DNA of 64,000 bases from Circinella minor (GCA_016758965.1 JAEPRB010000127.1:51687-115686), one strand, 5' to 3'; numbered from the stretch's first letter, positions 1 to 12,357 are shown. Translations and numbers: made by a program. The notes: generated by a model not told the origin, from the sequence alone.

Positions 1-1795
1 TGAAATTGCTGAGATTGTTGATGTGTATATTGAGGTTGAGGGATGTTTTGGGTAATTGGAGGTTGAACAGATTGTTGTTGTTGATTAGGTGCTGGTGATC
101 CAACGTAGCCATATTGTTGTGGTTGTTCAGTTTGATAAGGATATAACACAGATGGTGCATTTGGAGCGCCGTTATGATTTGATGTGGTATATGTGGACGG
201 ATAATTATTGGTAGGAGGTTGCATGGTAGGGTACAAAGAAGAAACGGACTGCTGTTGTATTGGTGAAGTAGGAGTGGTAGGGTATTGAGCTGCTGCATAA
301 TTTTGAGTTCCTGTTGAAGAAAAAGTTCCTCGATTATAAGAATTTGCCACTCGTTGCTGAAGTAATTGATCATATTTTTTTACAGACATATTCAATTTTT
401 CATGCAGCTCAGCAAATTTTTCTAAGTACAATTTTAATAAGTAAAATAGATATATGAATTTTTTTTTTTTTGGATTTTTAATAAAGATACTAAGTACTTA
501 CGATATTTTTGACTCGCTTCATCGAGATTCTTTACTAACTTTGGTTGTAAAGTACCAATTTGAGTATAAAGACGATTGATTTGATTGTCATCTCCAATCG
601 TGTTTCCAGAATCATTGATTCGATGCATCAATAATGAAAATAATTCAATGTTTTCCATTTCTACAGGTGTTAATTCATCACCTTTTACACCTGTCGTTGC
701 ATTTGTAGGAGCATTATTAGTTGTTGTTATTGTTGGTGCCTTTTGATTAGTATAATATTCAAAAGTAGATTTTTGTGCGTCTTCCATGTCTTTTAATGAT
801 GCTGCTATCGCGGCAGCTAATTCTGGGTCTTCTTCATCCTCTCGTCCTTCACTATGTTGTTGTTCATTATTATTCACTGAAAACGATCTTTGTTCCCATT
901 CAGCCGTTTTATTGCTTTCCACTTTATTGTAAGGTGATGGTGAGTTATATCCTCCATATCCACTAGTTTGTTCAGCATCTATCTTAGACAATTCAAGAGC
1001 TTTCTTTAAATCTTCTTCAAATTGTGTATCATCATCATTAATGTTATTATTATTATTATTAGCCGTTGTCTTAGTTGTAGTGGGTTGTGAATGGTTTGGT
1101 GTTGTGGGTGTGCGAACCAATGAAGGTGCTGCTTGTGCTGCGGCGGATTGTTGTGGGGCACCTGGATAAGGTGGTAATGGTCCATTTTTCTTGGCAACAC
1201 GCGATAACTTAAGCTTGATATAACATCCATAACATACTCGGACAGCTTCATCAATTGCCATATGAGGTAAAGGTAATGATTTTGAAGAACACTCTTGGCA
1301 AAACGTTCCACCACAATTTCGACAATGATGCTATAAGGAACATGACCCCCCCATATAAATTATCAGTCACTCATTCATTTTTTTTTTACATATATCTTTT
1401 TGTCTCCTCTTCCTCACATTCTTCGATCATTTGTCTATATGAAATCTTAATAATACCTTACGATTAGTCAGAGTAAATGGCGTTCTACAACGTTCACATA
1501 CATCTGAATCTGTCCATTCAGGAGGCTGTCATATACAAATAAAAATCAGTATTATTAATGACACAATAAGTCATTCCTTGTTGCTATGGATGTATTCATA
1601 GAGTACATATTTACCGCAATGGTTTCTAATAAAAATGAATTCACTGGTTCTTGAACTTCGGGAAAAGAAACACCTTCTGCGCGAAAAAGATTATAGGTAT
1701 CGGTCAAGTAACTAAGCGATGGAGTATTTTTGGCCGCAATAGCCCATGTTTGAAGAATTGCTAACGTACGTATTCTTACATTATAGTCCGTACTC

Positions 1796-1834
<39 letters not shown>

Positions 1835-2463
1835 CACATGGAAAAAAAAGGAGAGAAAATTATTATTTACCCATTCTCATGTGGTCTATCCATCATATTC
1901 AATAACCAAACAATAAAACACAATGTTTTTCTTTTAACATACCGATGAGTGTACTATAGAAGAGATACCTTCCATAAACTCACGACTAGCTATTTCTCGA
2001 ACAAATTGATCACCTCCATTTTTTACACAGGTATCTGTGAGCTAATATAAATAATAAATGTATGAGTAATTCGTATTTTTCTTATTTTTTCCTTTATGTG
2101 TGTGTATGTAATACATAAAAAAATTATCTTACAGATAACGTTGCCATTTGAACGTTTGGATTTTTATGTTGAAGACGTTTATGTAAGGAACGCATAGCAT
2201 CTTTAGCATTAACTTTTTTACTACGAATTTGATCACTAATCATAAATTGAAGAGCAACGTCTTCTTGGTGTGCTGGTAAGAGTTCCGACGTTGCTTTTTC
2301 TAATATAATAACAAATATTTTTGTTATTTTATGTAGACAAATACACACACACACACACACATACACATATATATATATATATATATAGTTTAAAAGAAAA
2401 AGTAATTTTTTTTCTACCAATAAGCTCATCTAAAGGAGTTTGACCCCACCACAATGAGACCAT
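1..2463 (-). CDS. VPS27: Vps27/HRS, ESCRT-0 subunit (3' end outside window)
   Basis: Vps27 binds PI3P and ubiquitinated cargo on endosomes and starts ESCRT sorting into multivesicular bodies. Exons on the minus strand: 2463-2418, 2299-2133, 2041-1943, 1794-1615, 1525-1457, 1330-502, 421-<1; frame is kept through all of them. The start [20 protein letters not shown] and the next ~140 residues match a VHS domain. Residues ~165-235 form a FYVE finger (PEWTDSDVC, then [11 protein letters not shown]). Two ubiquitin-interacting motifs follow at ~288-306 ([11 protein letters not shown]) and ~355-372 ([14 protein letters not shown]), then a helical GAT-like part and a Gln/Pro/Tyr-rich tail. At least 603 residues are visible; the stop and any clathrin box lie left of base 1. 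The gene diverges from TFB5. Identification is firm because the VHS-FYVE-UIM-UIM order is diagnostic. Confidence 0.95.
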
Positions 2464-2717
2464 AATAAGTTTTCTTGTTTTTTTATGCGAAGAACGCGCA
2501 GCAAAGTGTAGTAGTAAAGAGTTTAGAGAAGAGAAACGTGGAGGAGTAAAAAAAAAAGTAGTTGGGAAAAAAAGGCGAGGACCAATCAAAGTCACAAAAA
2601 TAATTCATTTTCCAATTACAGGAACCAAAAAGTAATTTTGCATATTTTTTTTTTTTCCTCTCTGAACCGAAAGAAAAAAAAAGAAGAAGTATTTTTTTAT
2701 CTCTCTAACAATTCTTA
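2464..2717. promoter_or_regulatory. Short divergent promoter between VPS27 and TFB5
   Basis: Only 254 bp separate the two start codons. The stretch carries long A and T runs and pyrimidine-rich tracts but no clear TATA element. Both genes must take their promoters from here, so shared control is possible (inference). Confidence 0.5.
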
Positions 2718-2945
2718 ATGGTTAAGGCAGTAAAAGGTGTATTGTTGGAGTGTGATACGACGGTCAAACAAATAGTTCTCAATCTCAACAAAAAAGGCAA
2801 CTTTGTGATCGAAGATCTTGACGAGACTCATTTGTTTGTAGAAGCATCGTGTGTTCAAAATCTTCAATATCAACTCGATCGAATTCTTGACGAAAACGCT
2901 TATACCATTTCAGCAGAAGATCGAGAGAATAAAGGAAAAAACTAA
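2718..2945 (+). CDS. TFB5: TFIIH subunit Tfb5 (TTDA/GTF2H5)
   Basis: A 75-residue intronless protein starting MVKAVKGVLLECDTTVKQ, with VIEDLDETHLFV in the middle, which is the Tfb5/TTDA pattern; family members are about 70 residues long. Tfb5 binds Tfb2/p52 and stabilises TFIIH for transcription start and nucleotide excision repair in the nucleus. The start is the first ATG after a pyrimidine-rich leader, and the stop at 2943-2945 is followed by AT-rich DNA. Its neighbour downstream on the same strand, RRN7, is also a transcription initiation factor, but of RNA polymerase I; the two are separate transcription units. Confidence 0.95.
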   Translation: MVKAVKGVLLECDTTVKQIVLNLNKKGNFVIEDLDETHLFVEASCVQNLQYQLDRILDENAYTISAEDRENKGKN

Positions 2946-3124
2946 TTTTTTATTTATTTTCCATCACAATAATAACAATTTTATTACTTTTGTACATTTT
3001 TTTATTCTAATTTTTCAGCTTCATTCATTTCAATTCAATTTAATTCATTAACTTTTTTTTTCTCTTTCAAAAATACGATATACACAAGAAAGTTTTCATA
3101 TTATTATTTTCACTTTTATTCATA

Positions 3125-3126
<2 letters not shown>

Positions 3127-3162
<36 letters not shown>
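3127..3162. repeat. (AC)n microsatellite
   Basis: About 18 AC units without interruption, between TFB5 and RRN7. A second mixed (AC)n(AT)n run lies at about 2342-2388 inside the first VPS27 intron. Confidence 0.95.
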
Positions 3163-3164
<2 letters not shown>

Positions 3165-3294
3165 AACCGCGCATTTTAATTTGTAAATTACATTTTTTTC
3201 CCTCCCTTTTTTTTTATATATTTGTAACTCATATTTTCTTATATATACCACCAGCAACACACGCACACACACACACAAAACAACAAGAACGACC

Positions 3295-5283
3295 ATGAGA
3301 AGAAAAGAACCTTGTGAACGATGTGGAACAAGACGTTTCAAAAAAAAGTCTGATGGTACAATGGTATGCAAGAATGGTCACGTATTACTTGGTTGGATAG
3401 AACAAACCCAAGATGACGGAATGGTTTATACCGGTAGAAGACGAAAACGAGTAAAAGGACTCAAACATGTTGATCATGGAGATGATCGTAAGTCATTTGG
3501 ATCAATGAATTAGTATTTTAATTGATTAATTGACATATAAATTTTATCTGACTCTCTTATTTTTTTTTTAGGATATACGGGTATCGATCGAGAAAGTGCC
3601 ATTGTTCAAGTCTGTCAAACTGGATTAAATTTAATAGTCGAATATTGTGTTCGTGAATTTGGTTTTCCAGAAAATATTCAAATTATTGCACAATCGATAT
3701 GGGAAATTTATGTTATTGGTAGTGAAAAATCAATTACCTTTGATATATTTGATACTGAAGAAGATGATTACTTTAATGACAGTCAACAATCACAACAACA
3801 GTCAATAACTGAAAACGTTTTGAAAACAATGCCTATGCCATCAAGAACTTTGGAAGATGAATTAGGTGTTGATTTTGATGACGACGATGCATTTGACAAA
3901 GAAGTACAAAACCATATTAATGAAGAAAAGCAACGACATCAACAGAAAAAAGGAAAGGATAAATATGACAATGGTAACGATGGCAATGATAATGACTATA
4001 TTGATAATGACAAAGATGACAACGAAGGAATATATGAATGGCCACAATTACGATACGCTCATATCATTATATTTTTATTTTTAACATTCAAATGGGCACG
4101 TCTTCCAGTTTTATTTTCGGATATTCGTCGATGGTGTCAAACATTACAGCTTCCTTATATGGATACGTTATACCAAATACCAGACAGAGTGGTCCGACGT
4201 CTTGATCGAGCTACTATTTACACACTCAAATATATACCGTATATTTCTGTCTTGAATAAAGACTTACGTCGTTATCAAATTTGTTTTGAAAAACATTGTG
4301 GACTAAAATTTTCAAATGAAAATGTTCCTGGTTTACTTCATCGGTTATATCCCCATTTTGGTCTACCTGGTAAATATTTATATACATATATACTATCTCG
4401 TTCATTTTTATTTTATTTCTAATCTTCAAACGAGTAGATACATTTCGAAGTCATGCAAGCGTAATTCTTCAAAAGATGCAAAAGAGTATGGTGAAACATG
4501 ACAAATATTTCAAAACTAAAGATAAAAATGATGATATTCAAGCTGTCATATGTATGATTATGGTTATCAAAATACTTTACTATTTGGATGATCGACCTGA
4601 AGGCAAAAAAAATCGATCTTTACCAACAACACCATCAAAAGAATCCATTATTAAAAATATACAATCTAGTATAAATCAATGTAAAAATATCAAGAAAAAA
4701 AGGTAAATGATAATAATAAAGTTAGTAGTATAGTAAACAGAGGAACTAACTATAAGAATTTATTTATTATTGTTGTTTTACTAGGTTGATGGCAATGAAT
4801 GGTGAAAATTCTCAAGTGAATATTGCATTTCTTGAAAATCTTGTTCGAATGCTTAAAATAGCCAATTTTACAAAAAAAGAAGGTAAAAATAATAATTAAT
4901 AATCTTTTTATATTATTATCATATTCTAAGCATATATGTCTTTAAAAATAATAGGTCTCACATTCAAAAAAGAAATCTCTTTTACGGGACAACATTTCAA
5001 TAAGCAATTTGACTTGATTTATTTACCATCAGAACAATTTCAAGACTTAAGTTTTTTAAATTGTTTGGATTTAAAGAAGGCTAAAAATCAAATTAGTAAT
5101 TCACCATCTGTTTATGATATTACATTTCAAAAAAGGAAAACAGCAATTTATCGACCTAAAATAATGTCCAAAGAGTATCAAACTCTTTTAGAACTTGCTG
5201 CTTCTTTAATTGATGTAGATATTAATTATTTACAAGTTTCATTAACTAGATTTGAATATCGATTAAGAAACTTTATTGGGTAG
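3295..5283 (+). CDS. RRN7: RNA polymerase I initiation factor Rrn7/TAF1B
   Basis: Spliced from 3295-3487, 3572-4369, 4438-4702, 4785-4882 and 4955-5283 into 560 residues without stops. The N terminus is the zinc ribbon of the Rrn7/TAF1B family: CERC at residues 7-10, then a Cys and GH in VCKNGHVLLG. This family is the TFIIB-like subunit of core factor/SL1 and recruits Pol I to the rDNA promoter. Two cyclin-like folds should follow: a helical block after the ribbon (with an SIWEIY segment) and a second one past residue ~225. They are separated by an Asp/Asn-rich linker at about residues 190-220. The exon 3 acceptor may lie 3 bases earlier (4435), adding one residue. The zinc ribbon plus overall layout carries the call; the cyclin folds are inferred. 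Confidence 0.88.
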
Positions 5284-5549
5284 AAAAAAATAAATAAATT
5301 GTGGTTTTTTTTTATTATTTTGCATGATTTGCTGGGTTCATATGTAATTTTCAAATATGGTTTAAAATGTCTACGTATGTACATACATTATATAATTTTA
5401 TCCCGATAAAAAAAAAATTGTGAATAGGCGCGCGTATATGTAATATATTTCTTTCTTTCTTTTCTTTTCCTTTGATCATTTCCTCCATTTCTAATCCATA
5501 TATTTTGTTTTCATAGTATAATAATAAAAAAGAGAGAAAGAAAAGAATC

Positions 5550-8342
5550 ATGGTATGCTATTTATCCAACAAAACAAAAAAAAAACTCGTTCTTCTTTCT
5601 TGCTATCATCAATTGTGTATATTTATTGTTCATCGCTCAACCCCATTATAGCTTCTTCGAATTCGATCAAAAGAGGGTATGAGCCGAATCCAAGTCGAGC
5701 CTACCGATACTTTTGCTTCTTTAGCAGAAAAGGTACATATATTATATTGAGGTAGTTATGGGATAGGACAATATATAACTAAAAAATAAAAACCTCTTCA
5801 TGAACTCTTCTTCACTTCTTCAAAAGATCGCGTCAACTCTGAAACTTGATAATGCCGATACGATTGCAGTTGGTAATCAACCTAGCCCTGATTCAGCTAC
5901 ACCTATTGTACAACTTAAAGAAAAAACCATTGGTTCTACCGAATTAAAGTAAGGTTTTATTCTTTATATTTGGAAAACTTTGAGTAGAATGGAAGGAAGG
6001 AAAAAAGAAATGCTTATTGAATATGTTTTAAATCATTTCATTTCACACAAGTACTAGCTCTTTGTTTTGTTAATATTATTATTTTTTTCTTGTCGTCAAT
6101 ATTTTTATATAGGCATGGTGACATTGTCTATGTTTCATTTCCTGAATCAACAAGTACTACAGAGGAAGCTTCTTCTTCGTCCTCTACCGCAGCTGCACAA
6201 CAACAACCGAAACCTAAAGATTCTTCGGGATATATTCCGATTGATGACCTTCAATCTATAAAACAGGATGAAGTAGATGATTTTCTTGAAAAACAACGTG
6301 GACTTATTAAGAGACCAAGAGATACTGATTTGTAAGTGTGTGTGTCTGTGGAGATTATGGGGGTGTGTATGATAGGGATATAGGTGTATGAATATATATT
6401 TTATCACATTGACGAATTTTCTCTAAATTTGGATGGTAACATCTTATTATTATTATTATTTTGTATATACAGTTGTCGCCATGGTGATAATGCAATGTGT
6501 GATTATTGTATGCCATTAGAGGTAATGATAATAGATTAGTAAAACATATGGTGAGACATATATGCTAATAATATATATATATATATATATATATAAGCCA
6601 TATGATCAAAGATATTTAGAAGAAAACAAAATTAAACACATGTCTTTTCATGCTTATTTACGCCAAATTGGTGCTGCTAAACAAACAAGTGCTCCTTCAT
6701 CAGATGTCTTAAAACAACTACCACCTTTGGAAGAGCCAAATTATAAAGTTAAAGTACCATGTACAGGCGGACATGCTCCTTGGCCAGAAGGTATCTGTAC
6801 AAAGTGTCAGCCAAGTGCAATTACTTTACAAAGACAGGTATATATAAAAAGAAGGATGGAAAGAGGATTGGAGAGGGGAGACTTGTAAATAATAATGATA
6901 ATTTATGGGATGACTGTGTGTGTGTTCCCCTTTGACTGATTATGAAAAAAAAAATAGACATATCGTATGGTCGATCATATTGAGTTTTCATCTGCTGGAT
7001 TAATCGATACCTTTTTAAACTCATGGCGTAGTACAGGCTGTCAAAGAATTGGATATCTTTATGGTCGTTATGAACCCTATTTAGAAGTCCCTCTTGGAAT
7101 CAAAGCTGTTGTAGAAGCCATTTATGAACCTCCTCAAGAGGATCACGTGGATGGTATTAAATTAGCATTACCATGGGATGAAGAACAAACAAGGGTCAAC
7201 AAAGTAGCAGAAGCATGTGGCCTCTCCATTGTGGGTATGCTTTTCACAGATTTGATTGATGATGGCACCGGAAAGGGTACTGTTATCCCAAAGCGACATG
7301 TGGATTCCTACTTTTTATCTTCTCTTGAATGTGCCTTTGCTGCCGAAATGCAAAAACGTCACCCAAGTCCTTGTAAACATTCCGCTACAGGCAAATATGG
7401 ATCTAAATTCTTGACATGTGTTGTTTCCGGTGATTTGGAAGGAAATATTGATGTTAAGGCATATCAAGTATCTGAAACAGCTACGGCATTAAATGATGCA
7501 GATATTATTGAGCCAAGCCGAAAACCATCAGTAATGCGCGTTCATGAAAGTATATCTCATGAACGGTATGTTCCTGAAGTATTTTATAAGTTCAAGAATG
7601 AATATAATGTTGTAGTGAAACAATCAGCGAAACCTACTTTCCCTGTTGAATATTTGTTGGTTAATGTAATGTATTCAATATCATTGTTAAATCGCTTTTT
7701 TTTTTACCTCATAATGAAACTGTACGCTAACAAATAAACAATGAATGATATCTAGGTAACCAACGGTTTCCCCCATGAACCTGATCCGCTTTTCACTGCT
7801 TCTCCAGGATTTACCGTTGAAAATAGACAAGCTCAAGATGTTGGTACTTTATCCAAATATTTGAGTAATGCTTCTAATCCTGAACAGCTCAAGAAACTTT
7901 TATCTGATTTCCATGTACTTTGTTTTATTGCTTCGTTGAATACCCTGAGTCCAAATGAATTTGATACATTATGTCAAGTTGCTACAAAACGTGATGTACC
8001 GGCAAATCTATTAGAAACATTAGATGGCTGGAAAACATTGACTGTCCTTTTGAAGGAAGCAGGTAAAAAAAAGAGACAAAGAGAGAGATATTTTTTTAAG
8101 AAAGAAAGTAAGAGTAAGATGTTAAGAACGATAATAATAATCTTACTATTTGTCTATCGGTTTATTTTTATATAGAAGGAAATGCTCGTTATAATACGCC
8201 CTCTTCACGATCAGCAACAACCTCAGGTGCTGCTACTCCAGCAACGTCTGAATACGCAGAAGTATCATGTCGACATTGTACTTTTGCTAATCCAGGTGGA
8301 GCTGTCAACTGTGAAATGTGTGGGTTGCCTTTGGGAGATTAA
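5550..8342 (+). CDS. NPL4: Npl4, Cdc48/p97 cofactor
   Basis: Npl4 with Ufd1 recruits ubiquitinated clients to Cdc48 for unfolding (ERAD and chromatin extraction). Exons: 5550-5552, 5652-5732, 5827-5948, 6113-6331, 6473-6521, 6598-6837, 6958-7665, 7756-8062, 8176-8342, giving 631 residues. The first exon is just ATG; splicing gives [17 protein letters not shown], the family's ubiquitin-like N terminus. The zf-NPL4 region follows ([13 protein letters not shown] ... [18 protein letters not shown]), then the MPN-like NPL4 domain ([12 protein letters not shown] ... [15 protein letters not shown]). A RanBP2-type zinc finger closes the protein ([17 protein letters not shown], then CGLPLGD); yeast Npl4 lacks this finger, animal Npl4 has it. 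An internal ATG at 5679 exists but would remove the conserved N-terminal strand. Exon 7 might instead end at a GTTAAT donor two codons earlier. Confidence 0.95.
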
Positions 8343-8728
8343 TTATACATTGTTTGATTACTAAAATAAAAAGGATTAAAATAAAAAAAAATTACTACAT
8401 ATATAAAAGAAAAAAAATGTTTGAAATCAGCTCCTTATCAGACAACAAGTTATCTTGATATGATACTTGGTGAGATTTTTAATATATACAGTGGAGAAAA
8501 CAATAAGACAAAACAATGGCCTATAAAAGTCCATTACATACTATCATTACAATTTAGATGTAAGGTATACATGGCAACTCTAATGAAAAGTTAGTATGTT
8601 TCCATGGTAACATCACTGCTACTATATACGGCACGTGATTATTTAGTTGATCTCAAATAATTATTTTATTTAAAAAGACTACGTATAGACAAACACTCAA
8701 TGATATCATAAATATTAATCAACGACGA

Positions 8729-8790
8729 TAGGATCTCGTTAATTCCATACTCGTTAACTTTCACACCTCACTAATTTCGCAAAAAAACCA
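8729..8790. mobile_element. Terminal relic of a pogo/Fot-like element
   Basis: The run GGATCTCGTTAATTCC, followed by repeated CGTTAA and CACACCTCA blocks, matches by eye the reverse complement of the right end of the element at 48760-49580, where GTTAATTTCACACC and CACACCTCATTAACTTC occur in the same order. No partner end was found near it, so it is a solo end or a very decayed copy. Confidence 0.55.
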
Positions 8791-9319
8791 GTGAGTAGAA
8801 AAATTGACATAGATAATAGGTTTTCAGATTCTCGTTTATTTCACATTTTCAATATGCACATTTTTAAAAATCTACTATTTATTGATTTATTAAATTAGTA
8901 CCCTATACGTAAGGGTACGTGATTGTATTCATTTATGGATTTTTCAATAAAAAGAGTCGCAGGATTTTTGTGGGCCAGACAACTTATCTTTGTTAGTAGC
9001 ACCCCTATTATATAAAAAATACGTAAAATAAAATGATTGACACTTTTTTGTGGATGTACGTTGAAATTTATTTATTTTATTAATGACGAAATTAAATTGA
9101 ACACGCGCTGCTTGCAGCTTTTTCCTCTCGTATGTTCACAAAGAGAAGGAATTGAAAAACCTGCAGGGCAGGAGGAAAAGGGTGTATTGAAAAGCGACAG
9201 TACATAGATCTTGATGAAGGGGATGAAGTAGGGGTCGACTAAGTTAGAAGAGAAAGTAGTGAAGGAGAAGTGGAACATGGCAAAAGAAATGCTGATACTT
9301 TGTTTGCTTATTGGTTTTC

Positions 9320-10255
9320 TTTTTTTTTTTTATGTTTAAAGGAGGTGCATGTGGTACAAGTGGTGGTTCAATCCATTGTAGTAATAAATGACCAAATTGA
9401 TTTTTTGGAGGTGAAGGGATGGTATAATATTCAGGACGGCAAGTACAGTGTAGTTGGTGTAGAATGAAGCAGAGTTTCGGCCAGATGATTTTCCAATAGA
9501 CACGTTTTTGGTGTGATGTTGGAGGTGCTTTGGGGAGTCGATTGAGAACAAAAGAAATAGGGTCGCTGATGTTTTTGGAAATTGATAAAAATGTATTGAC
9601 CCGATGGCAAGAAAGTAAGTGTTGTTTGGATAGCCGGGTTGTTTGGTGACAATTAGGACAAGGTTATTGCTGGTGATCAGTGATCTAACCTAGGCGATAG
9701 TAAATACATAAATTACGTTCTGTAGGTGTCATGGGCAGCCATAAAATTGGGTCAATTTCCAATTGCTGACGGCATTGATTTAGTAATTTACTGTTCTCAC
9801 GTTGGCAGCGTTGTATGTGTGTGCTTTTAAGATGTTGTTTGATGGCTGTTTTTAGATCACTGGTTGTTACCGTGGTGCGGTCTGGTTGTGTTGTTGTATC
9901 TAGTGATTTCCAGATCTTATTTTTTCTAATGATTGAAGTCCAGGAGCGAAGACCTTTTGTTTGGCGAACATGAGGTAGTAAGAAGGTTGGGAATAAAACA
10001 TCATCAGGCATATGATATGAACGAAATATAAACTTTGCTTGTAAGGTAGTAACACGATCAATCATATATTCAAGATTTGCTACGTAGATGGTGAATAATG
10101 GTCATCGAGTGATTAGTCTTGGTACCATATATTTTTCGAAGACAGGTGTTTTGTGCTTCTTGGAGAGTGTTGTAATCATCTCTATTGAGTTTTGCAATGG
10201 CCAGGCCGTACTCCATCTTGGGTCGGATAAATTAGCGGTAAAGAGTTGTGGATGT
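9320..10255 (-). pseudogene. Decayed LINE-type reverse transcriptase 3' part
   Basis: On the minus strand a coding trace runs LFTANLSDPRWS, then KKHKTPVFEKYMVPRLITR, MIDRVTTLQAKFIFRSYHMPDD, and ends with a zinc-knuckle-like PCPNCHQTTRLSKQHLLSCHR plus a Pro-rich tail. Such a C-terminal Cys-His finger behind a helical region is typical of non-LTR retrotransposon ORF2 proteins in Mucorales (from memory, not searched). The frame is broken by TGA codons, for example near 10097, and by frame changes at about 9660-9690, so the copy is dead. The upstream catalytic part is absent, as expected for 5' truncation. A 90-bp MITE sits right at its upstream border. Confidence 0.6.
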
Positions 10256-10256
10256 A

Positions 10257-10346
10257 CAGTAGACCCCCCCCCCCACGTTTTGCAAACCCCGTGTTCCACA
10301 ACTTTTTTGTAGAAAGTATCACCTTGCAAAAACCGGGGATCTATTG
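10257..10346. mobile_element. 90-bp MITE with TA target duplication
   Basis: The left end reads CAGTAGACCCCC ... TTTTGCAA and the reverse complement of the right end reads CAATAGATCCCC ... TTTTTGCAA, so the termini form imperfect inverted repeats. TA stands on each side (10255-10256, 10347-10348), as for Tc1/mariner/pogo elements. It adjoins the LINE relic. A 13-C homopolymer in the left arm makes the exact length uncertain. Confidence 0.6.
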
Positions 10347-12048
10347 TACGTATTACAATAAAATGATCATGATCTATGTAAAATCCAACAGAACTATAAT
10401 ATACAACAAGTGAAAAACAGGTAAAGTAAGCTATTTCTGTAAAACATGAGATAAACAAACGACATTTGGTGTAGTGCATGGTATGATATTTGCCTACAGC
10501 ATATAAATCACTTGTTACACGATTATTGTGCGAACTATAATATTAGTCCACACCAGTAAAGAAAGTACCATCTAATATTAATTGTCTCAAAAGTTGAAAA
10601 CAAACTTGTATGTCTAATGTAATAAAACAATAAATATTTATAAACATGTACTACGTTTACAGTAATTACTTTATAGTACGTAACTGCTTACGCGCCATCG
10701 TTTTTGCATATTCTTCAACGAGAAAATAAATCTAATGTGTGTAACACGTATGCGCATGTGCAGAGCAATTAGGTAAAAAAAAAAGTCAATAAGCACTACT
10801 ATATAAGCATGACCCGCAGATAATTAGTTTGAGAAAACAAATACGTAACACTGTTTTTTTTTTTAAAAAAAAAATATATTATGTATCTTATCAAATCAAC
10901 TTTAATTATGTGTTGCATACATGTTTCAGGTAATTAAAGTAAGAGAATGGGTATATACAATATAATCTTATACACGCGTTACGTTAGTACATCAACGAGT
11001 AAAGTTGCTTTATGGTAAGGAATTCCGGTCTCAAAAAAAAAACAGAGAAGACATGCATGAACACGAGTTATCTTCTGCTTCTTTAAACATCTTATAACCC
11101 AAATTACTTTTGTTCCTGAAAAACGTGAGGGTTTATTATAATTCATTGCGTAAGCTATAAATATATTTGAGCATTGTTATATTATTATTATTAAGCGTAT
11201 ATGCGCCTTAACTAATGGAGAAAGGTTAATTTCTGGTGCAGTCAAAGAATGAATTCTTAAGATTATGACGGCAGAACCCCAAGTTTCACAAAAACAAACA
11301 GTTATTACCTTTCGAAGGGAAATCCAAGCCCAATGCTATTAAATAAGCATGAACTTTGGTATTTGTTGTTGAACAACATATAATGCATACATGGTATACG
11401 ACGTACGGTTGACGTGTAAAAGTTTTATCAATAAGTAAATAAAAATTTAAGAAATCAACGAGCTTTGTTTTTTCTTTATATTGATATTTTAATGTATTTC
11501 TATCGATATATGATAGTTCGCATAAATCATGTGGTGTGTGCTGGTATACAGTCAAGATGCACTCTATTGCATGGTGTTCTTTTTATTGGGACGTAGTATA
11601 TAGAATACATACAAGTAGATTGTCATACGTATCAAGTAATAAGAAGCTTAATTTAACTTATTGTAAAGCCCGTGTAAGTAATGAATGACAATTTATTTCA
11701 GTTCAATGAAAATTAGCGTATTACTGTAGCTTATTTGAATAACCAATGGTAATAATTCTTCTATTCAATTGGACTGCATTGCAGCAATAGTACGGTACAT
11801 ATTCTTCGCATATATATTCTATTCAAGGTAAGCAAGTAGAGTACTATTTTTAATTCCCACGAGAGACATCTGACATCAATAATAAGGTGCATAATGCACT
11901 TTTCTTCTCTTTATATCTTTTATAAAACAGCCCAATAAGCATGAAAATTTGTTTATTTAATATTTAATATTACAAATAATAATGCACAATGAAAAAAAAA
12001 GTCTAGAGAAGAAAGTTGGTAAGGAGAGAGGGAATTGGTTGGTAAATT

Positions 12049-12357
12049 TTATTTATGCAGTTTAAATAGTTTCAATACCTGAATACTGAAATCGGTGTTG
12101 TTACTTATAAGGTTATTACTGTAGTATTTTATCAATTTTGTGAAAACACTCCTCCATGCCTTAATTTTTTTATCATATGCAGTTTCTTTTTTCTGTTTTA
12201 AGGTTCCTGATCTAGATTTATGTATTACGTAGGAATCAAGGCTTGATTGTAATTCTGATGATATCAATGAAAACCCTTCTTTTTTTTGTTCCTCGATGAC
12301 GACCCTTTTTTTTACTTCTCCTTTATGGCTTTTTTTTTCTTTTTTAAGTTCTTGCAT
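12049..12357 (-). CDS. Hypothetical 102-residue Lys-rich protein
   Basis: An intronless ORF starting MQELKKEKKSHKGEVKK, very rich in Lys and Glu, with a C-terminal Leu/Phe-rich segment (SIQVLKLFKLHK). I do not recognise a family. Its start lies 171 bp from the divergent start of the MFS permease gene, which would allow a shared promoter. It could equally be a chance ORF in AT-rich DNA or a remnant; only its length in this composition argues for a gene. Confidence 0.25.
   Translation of the reverse strand: MQELKKEKKSHKGEVKKRVVIEEQKKEGFSLISSELQSSLDSYVIHKSRSGTLKQKKETAYDKKIKAWRSVFTKLIKYYSNNLISNNTDFSIQVLKLFKLHK

Larger units (their letters stand above)
8343..12048. other. Gene-poor AT-rich gap with transposon relics
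   Basis: No intact gene was found. The gap contains a pogo-like terminal relic, a decayed LINE, and a 90-bp MITE inside the LINE, listed separately. From about 10,480 to 12,000 I see only AT-rich DNA with scattered short ORFs, none with family resemblance. Confidence 0.7.

Noticed and set aside
2342..3162. CRISPR-like regular repeats
   Set aside because: The regular spacing is simple AC/AT microsatellite; no spacers or cas genes occur and the DNA is eukaryotic.
4226..4429. Minus ORFs over RRN7
   Set aside because: Antisense shadows of the second RRN7 exon.
9685..10065. 126-residue minus ORF as an independent gene
   Set aside because: Upstream and downstream sequence continues the same LINE-like trace in broken frames; the ORF is only an uninterrupted piece of it.
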